A stretch of 64,000 nucleotides of DNA, from NCBI GenBank assembly GCA_012840445.1, contig DULI01000005.1, positions 124,001 to 188,000 on the forward strand. The letters run 5' to 3'. Below are positions 8,765-17,425 of this stretch, piece after piece. The position numbers and the translations under genes are program-made. This stretch comes from Clostridiales bacterium (lineage in GTDB: Bacteria; Bacillota; Clostridia; Oscillospirales; Acutalibacteraceae). Each line of letters opens with the position of its first letter. Positions within the stretch are counted from its first letter, which is position 1. Under the pieces are notes generated by a model. The model was not told the DNA's origin and did no database searches. It saw only the letters and a list, made by a program, of their open reading frames with translations.

Positions 8765-8793
8765 ATTATAAGTTATATTTAATTGTTTGTCAA
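8765..8793 (-). promoter_or_regulatory. Consensus SigA promoter of the wall protein, with long leader
   Basis: On the minus strand TTGACA (8788-8793) and TATAAT (8765-8770) are separated by exactly 17 bases, a full consensus match. Transcription should start near 8757, giving a leader of about 175 bases. The leader contains a TTGTGAA/TTCACAA inverted repeat at 8702-8717, which could be an operator, and a stem-loop at about 8618-8645 near the ribosome binding site (CTGGAGGAAA). The remaining DNA from 8794 to 9109 is AT-rich and shows no gene. Confidence 0.85.
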
Positions 8794-9109
8794 CCTGCAT
8801 ATAGATTTTAACAAACTGGCATATTATTATATTTTTTCTTCCTCGGTTTATTTAATTATAATACATTTTATATTAAATTACAATCAGGTTTTATGGATTT
8901 TTGATAACGAATATTTAAAAATAATAGAAAAACTGGTTTTCATTTACATCAGTCAGAAACCGCCTAGAAGCAACTTTTTAGTACTTGTAACGAAACTGTG
9001 AATACTCTGTGGGCATCTTGCACAAAAACCGGACAATCTCTGCATTGCAAGCCACAAATTATAGTATTTCCCTGCTGGGCAAGACACAAGTTAACCAGTA
9101 AATTAATAT

Positions 9110-9135
9110 CCCCCGGCTGAAACCCAGCCGGGGGG
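9110..9135 (-). terminator. Stem-loop after PFOR gene
   Basis: CCCCCGGCTG (9110-9119) pairs perfectly with CAGCCGGGGG (9125-9134) immediately after the PFOR stop codon. The minus-strand RNA continues as ATATTAATTTA, so the U-tract is poor, but the position and strength of the stem suggest a transcription terminator or 3' stabiliser. Confidence 0.55.
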
Positions 9136-9141
9136 AAAATA

Positions 9142-12100
9142 TCAGTCTTGTTTTCCGTAAAGCATCTGGAGTTTTTCAAGATACCTACGTTTTTCTTTTG
9201 CCTGCTGTTCGGCAATGCTGAAGAGTTCCTCAGCACGCTCGGGGTTGGCACGCAGGAGAGAGCTGTAACGCACTTCGTTCTCGATAAACTCCCTGTAGCT
9301 TTCGGTCGGCGCCTTGGAATCGAGAGTGAACGCGCCCTTTTCGGTGTTGGCGTTCCTTGGGTCATAGCGGAACAGGTGCCAGTATCCGGCAGCCACAGCA
9401 TTCTTCTCTTCTGTCTGGGCCTTGGACATTCCGCCCTTAATGCCGTGGTTGATACAGGGCGAGTAAGCGATAATTATTGACGGGCCTTTATAACTTTCAG
9501 CCTCAACAAAGGCTTTAATGCACTGGTTGTAATCGGCACCCTGGGCCACCTGCGCTACATATACATTTCCGTAGCTCATGGCGATGGCCGCAAGATCCTT
9601 TTTCTTGGTCTCCTTGCCGGCCGCCGCGAACTGGGCGATGGCCCCGGTAGGTGTGGCCTTGGAGGACTGTCCGCCGGTGTTGGAATATACCTCGGTGTCA
9701 AATACCAGGATGTTTATATCCTCACCCGAAGCTATAACATGGTCCAAACCGCCGAAACCAATATCATATGCCCAGCCGTCTCCGCCAAATACCCAGATAG
9801 ACTTCTTGGCAAGGTAGTCTTCATCAGTCAGTGTGTCATCCACATATTTCTTAAGCTCGCCGCTTGCATTGGCAGCCTTGAGCGCGGCTTTGTACCTTTC
9901 GGTGGCAGGTCCGTTGGCCTCGCCGTCGTCCATGGTGTTGAGCCATTCGAGCGCCGCCTCTTTCAGCTCACCATCGGCAAGCTCGGCAATCTTTCTTGCG
10001 TTGTCGGCAAGGCGGCCGCGAATTGCCTTGTTGGCAAGCAGCATGCCGTATCCGAACTCCGCATTGTCCTCAAACAACGAGTTCTGCCATGCAGGGCCAC
10101 GACCCTCACGGTTTACGGTGTAAGGCGTGGAGGGTGCCGAACCGCCCCAGATAGATGAACATCCGGTGGCGTTGGCGATATACATCCTGTCTCCAAACAG
10201 CTGGGTTGCAAGTTTGGCATAAGGCGTCTCGCCGCAGCCGGCACAGGCGCCCGAGAACTCAAGCAGCGGTTTCTTGAACTGGCTGCCCTTTACGGTGGCG
10301 GGCTTGAACTTCTCCAGCACCTCAGGTTTTTCGCTCAAAGTTTCCCCATAGTTGAATACTTCCTGCTGCTCAAGCTGGGTATCCAGCGGCTTCATAACAA
10401 GCGCCTTCTGACCCTTCTTGCCGGGACATACATTCGCGCAGGAACCGCAGCCTGTGCAGTCAAGCACCGATACGGTAATGGCAAATTCCATTCCCGGCAT
10501 TCCGGTCATGGCCAACTTCTTGGTCTGTGCCGGGGCGTTGGCCGCTTCGTCAGCGTTCATAACCGCCGGGCGGATAACCGCATGGGGACATACATAGGAA
10601 CAGAAGTTGCACTGTATGCAGTTTTCTGGAACCCACTCAGGCACATCAACGGCAATGCCGCGTTTCTCATATGCGGCAGAGCCAAGCGGGAAGGTGCCGT
10701 CCACATGGTCGACAAAGGCAGAAACCGGAAGCCTGTTGCCCTGCTGCTTGTTTACGGGCAGGAGAATATTGTCTATATAATCCCTGATTTCAGGGCGTCC
10801 GCCAAAGACAATTTCCTCAAAGCCGGAATCCTTGGCATCAGCCCACTCTTTGGGTACCTCAATCTTCTTGACATCCTGCATGCCGCGGTCGATAGCATCG
10901 TAGTTCATCTGAACTACCTTCTCGCCCTTGCGGCCGTAGGTTTTGTATGCCGCCTCCTTCATAAGCCGCACGGCTTCGTCTGCCGGGATTATCTCGGTCA
11001 GCTTGAAGAAGGCTGACTGCAGAATGGTGTTAATGCGTCCGCCAAGCCCGATTTCCTTTGCAATCTGTATACCGTTAATTGTATAGAATTTAATATTGTT
11101 CTGTGCCAAATAACGTTTTACCTTTGCGGGCAGGTGTGTCTCAAGCTCGGACTCATCCCAGCCGCAGTTAAGCAGGAATATTCCGCCGGGCTTGATTTCC
11201 TCAACAATATCATATTTATTAATATATGACGGATTGTGGCAGGCAACGAAATCCGCCTTGCTGATAAGGTAGCTGGATTTAATCTTGTGCTTGCCAAACC
11301 GCAGGTGGGATACGGTAAGTCCGCCCGATTTCTTGGAGTCGTAATCAAAGTATCCCTGAACATATAAATCCGTATTATCGCCGATAATCTTAATGGAGTT
11401 TTTATTTGCACCGACAGTACCGTCGGAACCAAGTCCCCAGAACTTGCAGGAGGTGGTGCCTTCGGGTGTGGTGTCAGGGTTTTCGGTCTCAGAAAGGCTT
11501 AAATTGGTAACATCGTCGACAATGCCTATTGTAAAGCGCTTTTTAGGCTGGGCATTTTCCATGTTGCGGTATACAGAAATAATCTGGGCAGGGGTTGTGT
11601 CCTTGGAGCCAAGCCCGTAGCGTCCGGTGTATACCGGCACATCGGCAAATTTGGTGTCCTGAAGGGCCGCAACCACATCGAGATACAGCGGCTCGCCGAT
11701 GGAACCGGGTTCCTTTGTGCGGTCAAGCACCGAAATCTTCTTAACGGTATCGGGTATTACTTCCAGCAGGTGTTTTACCGAGAAGGGCCTATACAGGCGG
11801 ACCTTGATAAGCCCGACCTTGGCACCGTTGGCGTTAAGGTAATCTATTGTTTCTTCTATGGTGTTGCAAACCGAACCCATTGCTATGATAATATGTTCGG
11901 CATCAGGGGCACCATAATAGTTAAAGGGTTTATATTCGGTACCGATACGGCGGTTTATCTCATTCATATAATCCGCAACAATATCGGCCACTTTGTCATA
12001 ATAAGGATTGGAAGCTTCCCTTGACTGGAAGAAGATATCGGGGTTCTGGGCAGTACCGCGCTGTACCGGGTGCTCAGGGTTGAGTGCGCGGCGGCGGAAG

Positions 12101-12705
12101 GCATTAAGCGCTTCCTTGTCGAGCATTTCCTCAAGCTCTTTGTAATCCCACACCTCTATCTTCTGAATCTCGTGGGAAGTCCTAAACCCGTCAAAGAAAT
12201 GCAGGAAAGGCACGCGGCCTTTAATTGCCGAAAGGTGGGCAACTGCGCCCAAATCCATGACTTCCTGCGGATTTGCGGAGCAAAGCATTGCGAATCCGGT
12301 TTGGCGGCAGGCATAAACGTCGGAGTGGTCGCCAAAAATAGAAAGTGCATGGGACGCAACCGCACGGGCCGACACATTAATAACGCCCGGCAGCAGTTCT
12401 CCCGCGATTTTATACATGTTGGGGATCATCAAAAGCAGTCCCTGCGAGGCGGTATATGTGGTGGTAAGGGCACCGGCGGTCAGCGAACCGTGTACCGCGC
12501 CTGCCGCACCCGCTTCCGACTGCATCTCGGTAACCTTAACGGTCTGTCCGAAAATGTTTTTAACTCCGGCCGCAGCCATTTTGTCGGTTTCCTCGGCCAT
12601 ATTGGACGACGGGGTAATCGGATAGATGGCCGCAACTTCGGTAAACGCATACGAAACATACGCCGCAGCGGTATTACCGTCCATAGTTTTCATTTTTCTT
12701 GCCAT
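9142..12705 (-). CDS. nifJ: Pyruvate:ferredoxin (flavodoxin) oxidoreductase
   Basis: A homodimer-type PFOR of 1,187 residues that oxidises pyruvate to acetyl-CoA and CO2 with reduction of ferredoxin. Domain order is complete: the N-terminal pyruvate-binding domain beginning KMKTMDGNTAAA with the YPITPSS motif, the transketolase-like domain II, the gamma domain with KFWGLGSDGTVGANKNS at about 430, and two 4Fe-4S motifs at about 690-760 (CIQCNFCSYVCP and CTGCGSCANVCP). The C-terminal thiamine diphosphate domain has ACAGCGETPYAKL, TGCSSIWGGSAPSTPY and GDGWAYDIG. The Met at 12703-12705 is preferred over an upstream in-frame start because it has AGGAGG at 12715-12720 and matches the family start. 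Cytoplasmic. It marks a strictly anaerobic fermentative metabolism and would work with ferredoxins such as the one encoded at 30188. Confidence 0.97.
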   Translation of the reverse strand: MARKMKTMDGNTAAAYVSYAFTEVAAIYPITPSSNMAEETDKMAAAGVKNIFGQTVKVTEMQSEAGAAGAVHGSLTAGALTTTYTASQGLLLMIPNMYKIAGELLPGVINVSARAVASHALSIFGDHSDVYACRQTGFAMLCSANPQEVMDLGAVAHLSAIKGRVPFLHFFDGFRTSHEIQKIEVWDYKELEEMLDKEALNAFRRRALNPEHPVQRGTAQNPDIFFQSREASNPYYDKVADIVADYMNEINRRIGTEYKPFNYYGAPDAEHIIIAMGSVCNTIEETIDYLNANGAKVGLIKVRLYRPFSVKHLLEVIPDTVKKISVLDRTKEPGSIGEPLYLDVVAALQDTKFADVPVYTGRYGLGSKDTTPAQIISVYRNMENAQPKKRFTIGIVDDVTNLSLSETENPDTTPEGTTSCKFWGLGSDGTVGANKNSIKIIGDNTDLYVQGYFDYDSKKSGGLTVSHLRFGKHKIKSSYLISKADFVACHNPSYINKYDIVEEIKPGGIFLLNCGWDESELETHLPAKVKRYLAQNNIKFYTINGIQIAKEIGLGGRINTILQSAFFKLTEIIPADEAVRLMKEAAYKTYGRKGEKVVQMNYDAIDRGMQDVKKIEVPKEWADAKDSGFEEIVFGGRPEIRDYIDNILLPVNKQQGNRLPVSAFVDHVDGTFPLGSAAYEKRGIAVDVPEWVPENCIQCNFCSYVCPHAVIRPAVMNADEAANAPAQTKKLAMTGMPGMEFAITVSVLDCTGCGSCANVCPGKKGQKALVMKPLDTQLEQQEVFNYGETLSEKPEVLEKFKPATVKGSQFKKPLLEFSGACAGCGETPYAKLATQLFGDRMYIANATGCSSIWGGSAPSTPYTVNREGRGPAWQNSLFEDNAEFGYGMLLANKAIRGRLADNARKIAELADGELKEAALEWLNTMDDGEANGPATERYKAALKAANASGELKKYVDDTLTDEDYLAKKSIWVFGGDGWAYDIGFGGLDHVIASGEDINILVFDTEVYSNTGGQSSKATPTGAIAQFAAAGKETKKKDLAAIAMSYGNVYVAQVAQGADYNQCIKAFVEAESYKGPSIIIAYSPCINHGIKGGMSKAQTEEKNAVAAGYWHLFRYDPRNANTEKGAFTLDSKAPTESYREFIENEVRYSSLLRANPERAEELFSIAEQQAKEKRRYLEKLQMLYGKQD

Positions 12706-13117
12706 CAGTATATTCCTCCTTAAAATTCGGCAACATTTAAATATTATTTCCAGAAAGTTTATTGAATTATAGGTCATCTTAAATAACAGATACACAAAAA
12801 TGCCCGAAACTCCTTGGATAGAGTTCGGTCAAAATAATAGTACCACCTTTTGGCCGTATTGTAAATACCATTTTCAATTTTTCTGTTATTTTTTTAACAA
12901 CTTTTTAGGCATAAAGCAAATTTAACCAATTTAATTCTATTTTACCCCAATTGGTTCAAAATTTCAAACCATCTGGTTCTAATAAGCTTTTTTAGGGTAA
13001 TACTTAATTTTATAGCGGGTTACATTCAATTGACAAAATTATTTTTATTGGATATTATTGTTATAAACAAAATTTACAAAAATATTATTCGGACTGAATC
13101 CAAAAGGAGCTAAATTA
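12706..13117. other. Divergent intergenic region
   Basis: AT-rich spacer between PFOR (minus) and the CorC/HlyC gene (plus). Besides the plus-strand promoter listed separately, it holds an imperfect inverted repeat at 12803-12829 (CCGAACTC with GAGTTTCGG, read on the minus strand) followed on the minus strand by CATTTTTGTG. This could act as an attenuator in the PFOR leader. No coding sequence is seen. Confidence 0.5.
13030..13058 (+). promoter_or_regulatory. SigA promoter of the CorC/HlyC-type gene
   Basis: TTGACA at 13030-13035 and TATTAT at 13053-13058 are separated by 17 bases, about 60 bases upstream of the ATG at 13118, which has an AAAGGAG ribosome binding site. Confidence 0.8.
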
Positions 13118-14479
13118 ATGGACGATTCCGACCCTTATACCAGTCTTCTGGTAAAAATACTTATTCTTCTGTTTTTAATACTCGCAAACGCCTTCTTCGC
13201 CATGAGCGAGATTGCCATCATCTCGCTAAACGACAGCAAGATACGGCGCATGGCCGAGGAGGGCAACAAAAAGGCCATCCAAATACTTAAACTCGTGGAA
13301 AACCCCTCAAGCTTTCTTTCCACAATACAAACCGGCGTAACCTTCGCCGGATTCCTTACATCGGCTTCGGCCGCCGGCAACTTTTCAGAACCTTTGGCCA
13401 ACAGGATCGCAGGGCTTTTAAACATCCAGAACCCCGCAACGCTGGCGTTAATAAACGGAATATCGCTTGTAATCGTAACGCTTATCATCTCCTTCTTCTC
13501 CCTGGTGCTCGGTGAACTTGTCCCCAAGCGCATGGCCATGCAAAAGAGCGAGGCCATATCATTCAGGGTCGTAGGGCTGCTGCTATTTGTCAAGGCGGTA
13601 ATGCGCCCCTTTATCTTCTTACTTACCGTCTCCACCAACTTCGTGCTGCGGGTATTCGGGTATGACCCCGAGGTCAGCCACGCCACAGTCACCGAGGAGG
13701 AAATCCGCATGTTGGTGGACGCGGGCGAGGAAAAGGGCGTAATCGAAGAAAGCCAGAAGGAAATGATAAACAACATCTTCGAGTTTGACGATATCGTCGC
13801 CGCCGATGTCATGACCCACCGCACCGATATCGTGGCGGTGGAAATAAACCAAAGCCTTAACGACGTGCTCGAGCAGGCAATCAGCGAGGGGTATTCCAGA
13901 ATCCCGGTCTACAAAGAGGACCTGGACGAGATATGCGGCATAATCCATGTAAAGGACCTCCTCCAGTATGTGGGCAAAAACCTTGTTGACTGCAAAATCT
14001 CGGACATCATGCGGGAGCCCTATTTCGTCCCCGAATCCAAGCGTTGCAGGGATTTGTTTAACGAAATGACCGAGAAAAAACTCCAGATGGTAATAGTGCT
14101 CGACGAATACGGCGGCACCGCGGGCCTTGTCACAATAGAAGACCTGCTTGAATCCATTGTCGGCAGCATACAGGACGAGTATGACGACGAACAGGAAGAA
14201 TACCAGAAGCTAAGCGACAATGTATATACATTCGAAGGCACTTCTGACATAGAGGAAATAGAACAGATCCTCGGCGTTAAACTGCCCGAGGGTGAATACG
14301 ACACCATCGGCGGGTTCATCATGTCTGTAATCGGCAGAATCCCACAGCCTGGCGAACACCCGGTAATCGAGGCCAACGGCTATTCCTTCACGGTGGAAGA
14401 AGCGGCCGAGCGCAGAATCACCCGCGTCAGGGCAGAAAAACTAAACAAGCCCAAAGAGGCCGCCGGCACCGACAAATAA
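13118..14479 (+). CDS. CNNM/CBS/CorC_HlyC membrane protein (magnesium exporter-type)
   Basis: A 453-residue membrane protein of the hemolysin C/CorC superfamily. Residues 1-195 are the CNNM (DUF21) transmembrane domain with about four hydrophobic helices, the FFAMSEIAIISLN start and the QTGVTFAGFLTSA segment. Residues about 205-340 hold a tandem CBS pair with VMTHRTDIVAVE, YSRIPVY and VIVLDEYGGTAGLVTIEDLLE. Residues about 355-440 are the CorC_HlyC domain ending in GYSFTVEEAAERRITRVR. Family members are linked to magnesium or cobalt efflux and sit in the cytoplasmic membrane. Transport direction and metal are inferred from the family. It is monocistronic, with a SigA promoter and a terminator at 14560. 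Confidence 0.9.
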   Translation: MDDSDPYTSLLVKILILLFLILANAFFAMSEIAIISLNDSKIRRMAEEGNKKAIQILKLVENPSSFLSTIQTGVTFAGFLTSASAAGNFSEPLANRIAGLLNIQNPATLALINGISLVIVTLIISFFSLVLGELVPKRMAMQKSEAISFRVVGLLLFVKAVMRPFIFLLTVSTNFVLRVFGYDPEVSHATVTEEEIRMLVDAGEEKGVIEESQKEMINNIFEFDDIVAADVMTHRTDIVAVEINQSLNDVLEQAISEGYSRIPVYKEDLDEICGIIHVKDLLQYVGKNLVDCKISDIMREPYFVPESKRCRDLFNEMTEKKLQMVIVLDEYGGTAGLVTIEDLLESIVGSIQDEYDDEQEEYQKLSDNVYTFEGTSDIEEIEQILGVKLPEGEYDTIGGFIMSVIGRIPQPGEHPVIEANGYSFTVEEAAERRITRVRAEKLNKPKEAAGTDK

Positions 14480-14559
14480 AAAACGCACAAAGAATCAATC
14501 CTTTTAAACGCATATTTCGTGGTTAGAATTAATCCCCCAATAATTCCCAACCACTTTAC

Positions 14560-14586
14560 GACCGCTGTTCCAGCGGTCATTTTTTA
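14560..14586 (+). terminator. Rho-independent terminator of the CorC/HlyC gene
   Basis: GACCGCTG (14560-14567) and CAGCGGTC (14571-14578) form a perfect 8-base-pair stem with a TTC loop followed by ATTTTTTA. A second, AT-rich hairpin lies just upstream at 14521-14552. Confidence 0.88.
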
Positions 14587-14607
14587 TGCCCGTCTCGCGA
14601 TTTGACA

Positions 14608-14778
14608 ACAAAAATAAAAAGCGGGACCTCTCCCGCTTAACACATTGCTTTCTGCCGCGCCATACTCGGGGCAAACAGCTCCTCCGCCCACAATCCGTAT
14701 CCCGTAAAGGCCGCCGCAAAAGCAGCGGTTTTGCCCCTCATAGAATTAAACCTACGTCCCATAACCCCCGCGGGCTAA
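14608..14778 (-). ncRNA. Candidate structured RNA or 3' UTR downstream of XRE gene
   Basis: About 170 bases with no open frame between the XRE stop codon and a strong minus-strand terminator (stem AAGCGGGA/TCCCGCTT at 14619-14638, then TTTATTTTT). Read on the minus strand, GGGGCAAA near 14740 can pair with TTTGCCCC near 14670. Inside that closing helix CCGCTGC and GCGGCGG form a tight hairpin with a TTTT loop. The GC-rich, self-complementary composition contrasts with the AT-rich spacers elsewhere. I do not recognise 6S, SRP, RNase P or tmRNA consensus elements. It could be an independent small RNA or a stabilising 3' end of the XRE messenger. Confidence 0.4.
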
Positions 14779-15381
14779 TCACAAAGCCTTCCTGCTTCTG
14801 CCCGCTTTAAGCATGCCGCCAAGGCCGCTGCAGTTAACATCCCTGCCGGCGGTGGCGTTCTGTAAAATATGCCTGCAGTTTATATCCCTGCCTGCCGAGG
14901 CGTTGCCATTTATATTCCCGCAATAAATGTTAAACCCCGCAACAGCGTTGCCTTTAATACCCATTGTGCCGCTGCAGAAATCCGGCAAGCCACAGTAAAT
15001 ATCGCACCAGCTTTCGACATTCAGGGCCTCGCCCTCATATGTAAAGGTAAATGATCTTACAGATTCGTCAAAACATTCAACAAGCCGCCTGCCCTTATAT
15101 ATTACCGCCCTTAATTTGTTGTCGTCCTCCCAGGGAAGCTCCGCTGAAGGCGGTGTGCGAGCCTCGCGACGCAGCCCGTACAGCTCCTCAATGCTCACCC
15201 CTAAAACCCTTGCAATATCGGGAAGCAGGCCGGCATGCGGCAACGATTTGTTTGATTCCCATTCCCTGACCTTTTCGGCAGCCACGCCAACCAGCATGGC
15301 CAGCATTTCATGGGTAAGGTTTGCAATCTTGCGGTATCTGCATATATTTTCAGCAAGGGCTTTCGAAAAATCACGGCTCAT
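14779..15381 (-). CDS. XRE-family regulator with beta-helix-like C-terminal repeats
   Basis: A 200-residue protein. Residues about 5-60 are an XRE/Cro helix-turn-helix domain (ALAENICRYRKIANLTHEML, with VREWESNKSLP). The middle is unassigned. The last 70 residues contain repeating units of the form G-N-A-x-A-G-x-x-I-N/Y-C (GNAVAGFNIYCG, GNASAGRDINC, QNATAGRDVNC). These resemble the short-turn repeats of bactofilins or right-handed beta-helices. The ATG at 15379-15381 is chosen over an upstream in-frame start because it has a GGAAGGTGAT ribosome site, and because a TATAAT box would otherwise lie inside the gene. A perfect inverted repeat spans the start region, so the protein probably represses itself. 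Ligand and targets are unknown. Confidence 0.75.
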   Translation of the reverse strand: MSRDFSKALAENICRYRKIANLTHEMLAMLVGVAAEKVREWESNKSLPHAGLLPDIARVLGVSIEELYGLRREARTPPSAELPWEDDNKLRAVIYKGRRLVECFDESVRSFTFTYEGEALNVESWCDIYCGLPDFCSGTMGIKGNAVAGFNIYCGNINGNASAGRDINCRHILQNATAGRDVNCSGLGGMLKAGRSRKAL

Positions 15382-15416
15382 TGTATCACCTTCCCGTATT
15401 TGGTGATACAATTATA
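15381..15416 (-). promoter_or_regulatory. Autoregulatory promoter/operator of the XRE gene
   Basis: TTGTATCACC at 15381-15390 and GGTGATACAA at 15402-15411 form a perfect 10-base inverted repeat with an 11-base spacer. On the minus strand TATAAT lies at 15411-15416, directly abutting one arm, and the other arm overlaps the ribosome binding site and the start codon. A dimeric HTH protein bound here would block both promoter clearance and translation initiation. No good -35 box is visible (TATGGA at 15434-15439). Confidence 0.75.
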
Positions 15417-15461
15417 CCATATTTTACATAATTTCCATATATTTTTTCAAAATATCAACAA

Positions 15462-16112
15462 TTATTTATTGTTTTTGTACAGGCAAATAATATTCAGCCC
15501 ACATTTTTCGCACTTAGGTGCGCGGGCGGTGCATATCTGCCTGCCGTGGTGCACCATTCGGTGGCAGAAGACGTTGGATTCTTCAGGGGGTAGAAGCTGC
15601 CGCATTCGCATCTCAACCTTAAGCGGGTCTTTAGTATCCACAAACCCCAGCCTGTTGCACAGCCTTATAAAGTGGGTGTCGGCCACTACCGCCGGCTTGC
15701 CGTAAATATCCCCCACAATCAGATTCGCGGTCTTGCGCCCTATCCCTGGCAGCTTAATAAGCTCCTCGATAGTGTCAGGCACCGTCGAATCATACCGCTC
15801 CACTAGTATTTTCGACATTTCAATCAATTCCCGGGCCTTAGTCTTGTAAAGCCCGCAGGACTTTATTATTTCCTCAAGCTCGGCAATGTCGGCATTTGCC
15901 ATTGCCCTGGCGTCGGGGTATCTTTCAAATAACTTCGGGGTCACCTGGTTTACCCGCGCGTCGGTGCATTGGGCCGACAGCCTTGTGGCAACAAGCAGCT
16001 CAAAGGGGTTGTCGGCGTAAAGCGAGCATTTGGCATCAGGGTAAAGCTCTTTAAGTTTCTCTACCGCAAACCCAACCCTTTGCCTTATATCCTTAAACTT
16101 CATCCTTAACAT
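15462..16112 (-). CDS. nth: Endonuclease III
   Basis: A 216-residue base-excision repair DNA glycosylase/AP lyase for oxidised pyrimidines. The helix-hairpin-helix is LPGIGRKTANLIVG at about 112-125, with the catalytic Lys in GRKTAN. The catalytic Asp is in VVADTHFIRLCNRLG. The C-terminal iron-sulfur loop has the full C-x6-C-x2-C-x5-C spacing (CTARAPKC, then KC, then LNIIC). Length is normal for the family. The third-codon ATG at 16103 is an alternative start. It lies between the XRE gene and the 3' end of the phage-derived operon on the same strand, but is separated from the latter by a terminator. Confidence 0.96.
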   Translation of the reverse strand: MLRMKFKDIRQRVGFAVEKLKELYPDAKCSLYADNPFELLVATRLSAQCTDARVNQVTPKLFERYPDARAMANADIAELEEIIKSCGLYKTKARELIEMSKILVERYDSTVPDTIEELIKLPGIGRKTANLIVGDIYGKPAVVADTHFIRLCNRLGFVDTKDPLKVEMRMRQLLPPEESNVFCHRMVHHGRQICTARAPKCEKCGLNIICLYKNNK

Positions 16113-16176
16113 CCTTTTGTTTTTGTCCTAATTCTAACATTTATAAGCCATGTAGACAAGCCGTTAAAATTTTTCC

Positions 16177-16207
16177 AAAACAAAAAGGGCGGGGGCAGAT
16201 CCCGCCC
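16177..16207 (-). terminator. Terminator of the phage-derived operon
   Basis: On the minus strand GGGCGGG and CCCGCCC (16201-16207 and 16187-16193) form a perfect stem with a 7-base loop followed by TTTTTGTTTT. It lies immediately after the last gene of the operon and isolates it from nth. Confidence 0.88.
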
Positions 16208-16212
16208 AAAGT

Positions 16213-16506
16213 CTAAGGCGCCCGTTTCGATTCATCCTTCTTGCAGATTTTGTGCGTAATACTGTGAATATAATTGCTCCCGCGGCTTATCAGCACACCC
16301 GTCAATATCTGCCCGACAATCGGCCAGCGAAGCGGGACCCCCACAAGGCTGAACAAATCGAACTCGGCGCCAATGGTAACCAATACGCTTACTGCGAGGG
16401 CGATTAGCGCGGTAATGTTGAATCTCCCCGACTGGTAGCTCATTTTGATCCACTCCACAATGCCCTCGACAGCCACCGCAAGGAAAAGAACCGAATACAT
16501 CTGCAT
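16213..16506 (-). CDS. Small membrane protein, holin-like, end of phage module
   Basis: A 97-residue hydrophobic protein with helices at about 3-20 and 28-46 and a third amphipathic or membrane segment around 58-80. An ILTGVLISRGSNYIH motif and a basic tail (CKKDESKRAP) follow. Small multi-helix proteins of this kind close many clostridial phage structural operons and are often labelled holins. No lysin gene accompanies it, so lysis function is unproven. It is the last gene before the operon terminator. Confidence 0.55.
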   Translation of the reverse strand: MQMYSVLFLAVAVEGIVEWIKMSYQSGRFNITALIALAVSVLVTIGAEFDLFSLVGVPLRWPIVGQILTGVLISRGSNYIHSITHKICKKDESKRAP

Positions 16507-16532
16507 TGCCCTGCAGTCCTCTCATTTGAATT

Positions 16533-16994
16533 TTAGTATACCATAATACGCGCAGGGCTGCAGTTGGTTAAAATCTTCAGTTTGCCGCAATTTTGTCCGG
16601 TGTTTTCGCCTTTTTTTGCCTTAATTTCTTTAAAATCCAGCAGCACCGACTTAACATCCCTTCGAAAGTTTTCCATGGTGTCATAACGCCCCACCCAGTA
16701 AGGCGCTGGCAGGCAAAGGCACTCCCAGTCTCCCTTTACATCCTCCGCTTCAAGCCCGAACCTTTCGCAGAGTACCGCCGCCGCGTACACCCCGTTACCC
16801 CAGGCAAGGGAAAAAACCTCTGAATCAAAGCTTCTGAAACAAAGCACAAGGTTCAGATATTCACCCGCCTTAACAGGCCTCCAAAAGATCTGTCTGTCAT
16901 CCGCGAAGGCACAAAACTGCAGGTCAATTTGGCCAGAAAAACCGTTAACGCCGTGAACCATAATTCCCTTATGTCTAACTAAATTCCGCCTCAT
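16533..16994 (-). CDS. Hypothetical protein of phage module
   Basis: A 153-residue protein with no recognised domain and no signal peptide. It has several tryptophans and a GVNGFSGQIDLQF segment near the start, compatible with a beta-rich structural protein. An AAAAGGGG site precedes the ATG. Position after the tail-like genes suggests a virion or tip component, which is inference from order only. Confidence 0.55.
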   Translation of the reverse strand: MRRNLVRHKGIMVHGVNGFSGQIDLQFCAFADDRQIFWRPVKAGEYLNLVLCFRSFDSEVFSLAWGNGVYAAAVLCERFGLEAEDVKGDWECLCLPAPYWVGRYDTMENFRRDVKSVLLDFKEIKAKKGENTGQNCGKLKILTNCSPARIMVY

Positions 16995-17026
16995 AGCATA
17001 AACCCCTTTTAAGGCTTTCTATAAAC

Positions 17027-17404
17027 TCAGTCATGCTCTTTAACATCCTGCGCGATTTGGCTGCTTGCAGGCAACGACCTTTTTAACGTGAAAACAACCA
17101 CATCCGATTTCCAAACAATTGTAATCCCTCCGGCGCCTGACTTGTACCCGGCTATCTGGAACAGAATAAGCGGCGATCCCATTACCCATTGGGGAATATA
17201 GTAGTATATGGTGGAGGTTGAGGTGTTTATCTTTTCCGAATAGGTGTTACCGAATATAAGCCTTATATAGTCAACCGTATACGCAAGGTCGTACTCGATT
17301 GTAATCGCAAGGCAATAGGCTCTGTGCTCCCCCACATGCCCAAGGGTGGTTTTGGAACATTCAACCGTGCGGTCCACTTTTAACCTCACATTTATTAATT
17401 CCAT
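17027..17404 (-). CDS. Hypothetical tail/baseplate-like protein
   Basis: A 125-residue protein with a beta-rich pattern: MELINVRLKVDRTVEC, then alternating hydrophobic strands and IYYYIPQWVM. The arrangement resembles the small N-terminal beta domains of phage baseplate or receptor-binding proteins, but no diagnostic motif is present. It follows the tube-like gene by about 20 bases. No fibre-length protein exists in the operon. Confidence 0.5.
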   Translation of the reverse strand: MELINVRLKVDRTVECSKTTLGHVGEHRAYCLAITIEYDLAYTVDYIRLIFGNTYSEKINTSTSTIYYYIPQWVMGSPLILFQIAGYKSGAGGITIVWKSDVVVFTLKRSLPASSQIAQDVKEHD

Positions 17405-17425
17405 GCTACCCCTTCTTAAACCTTA

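Noticed and set aside
13135-13824. Minus-strand open frame of 229 codons opposite the CorC/HlyC gene
   Set aside because: The plus-strand gene has complete CNNM and CBS domains, promoter and terminator. The opposite frame has biased Ser-rich composition and no initiation signals.
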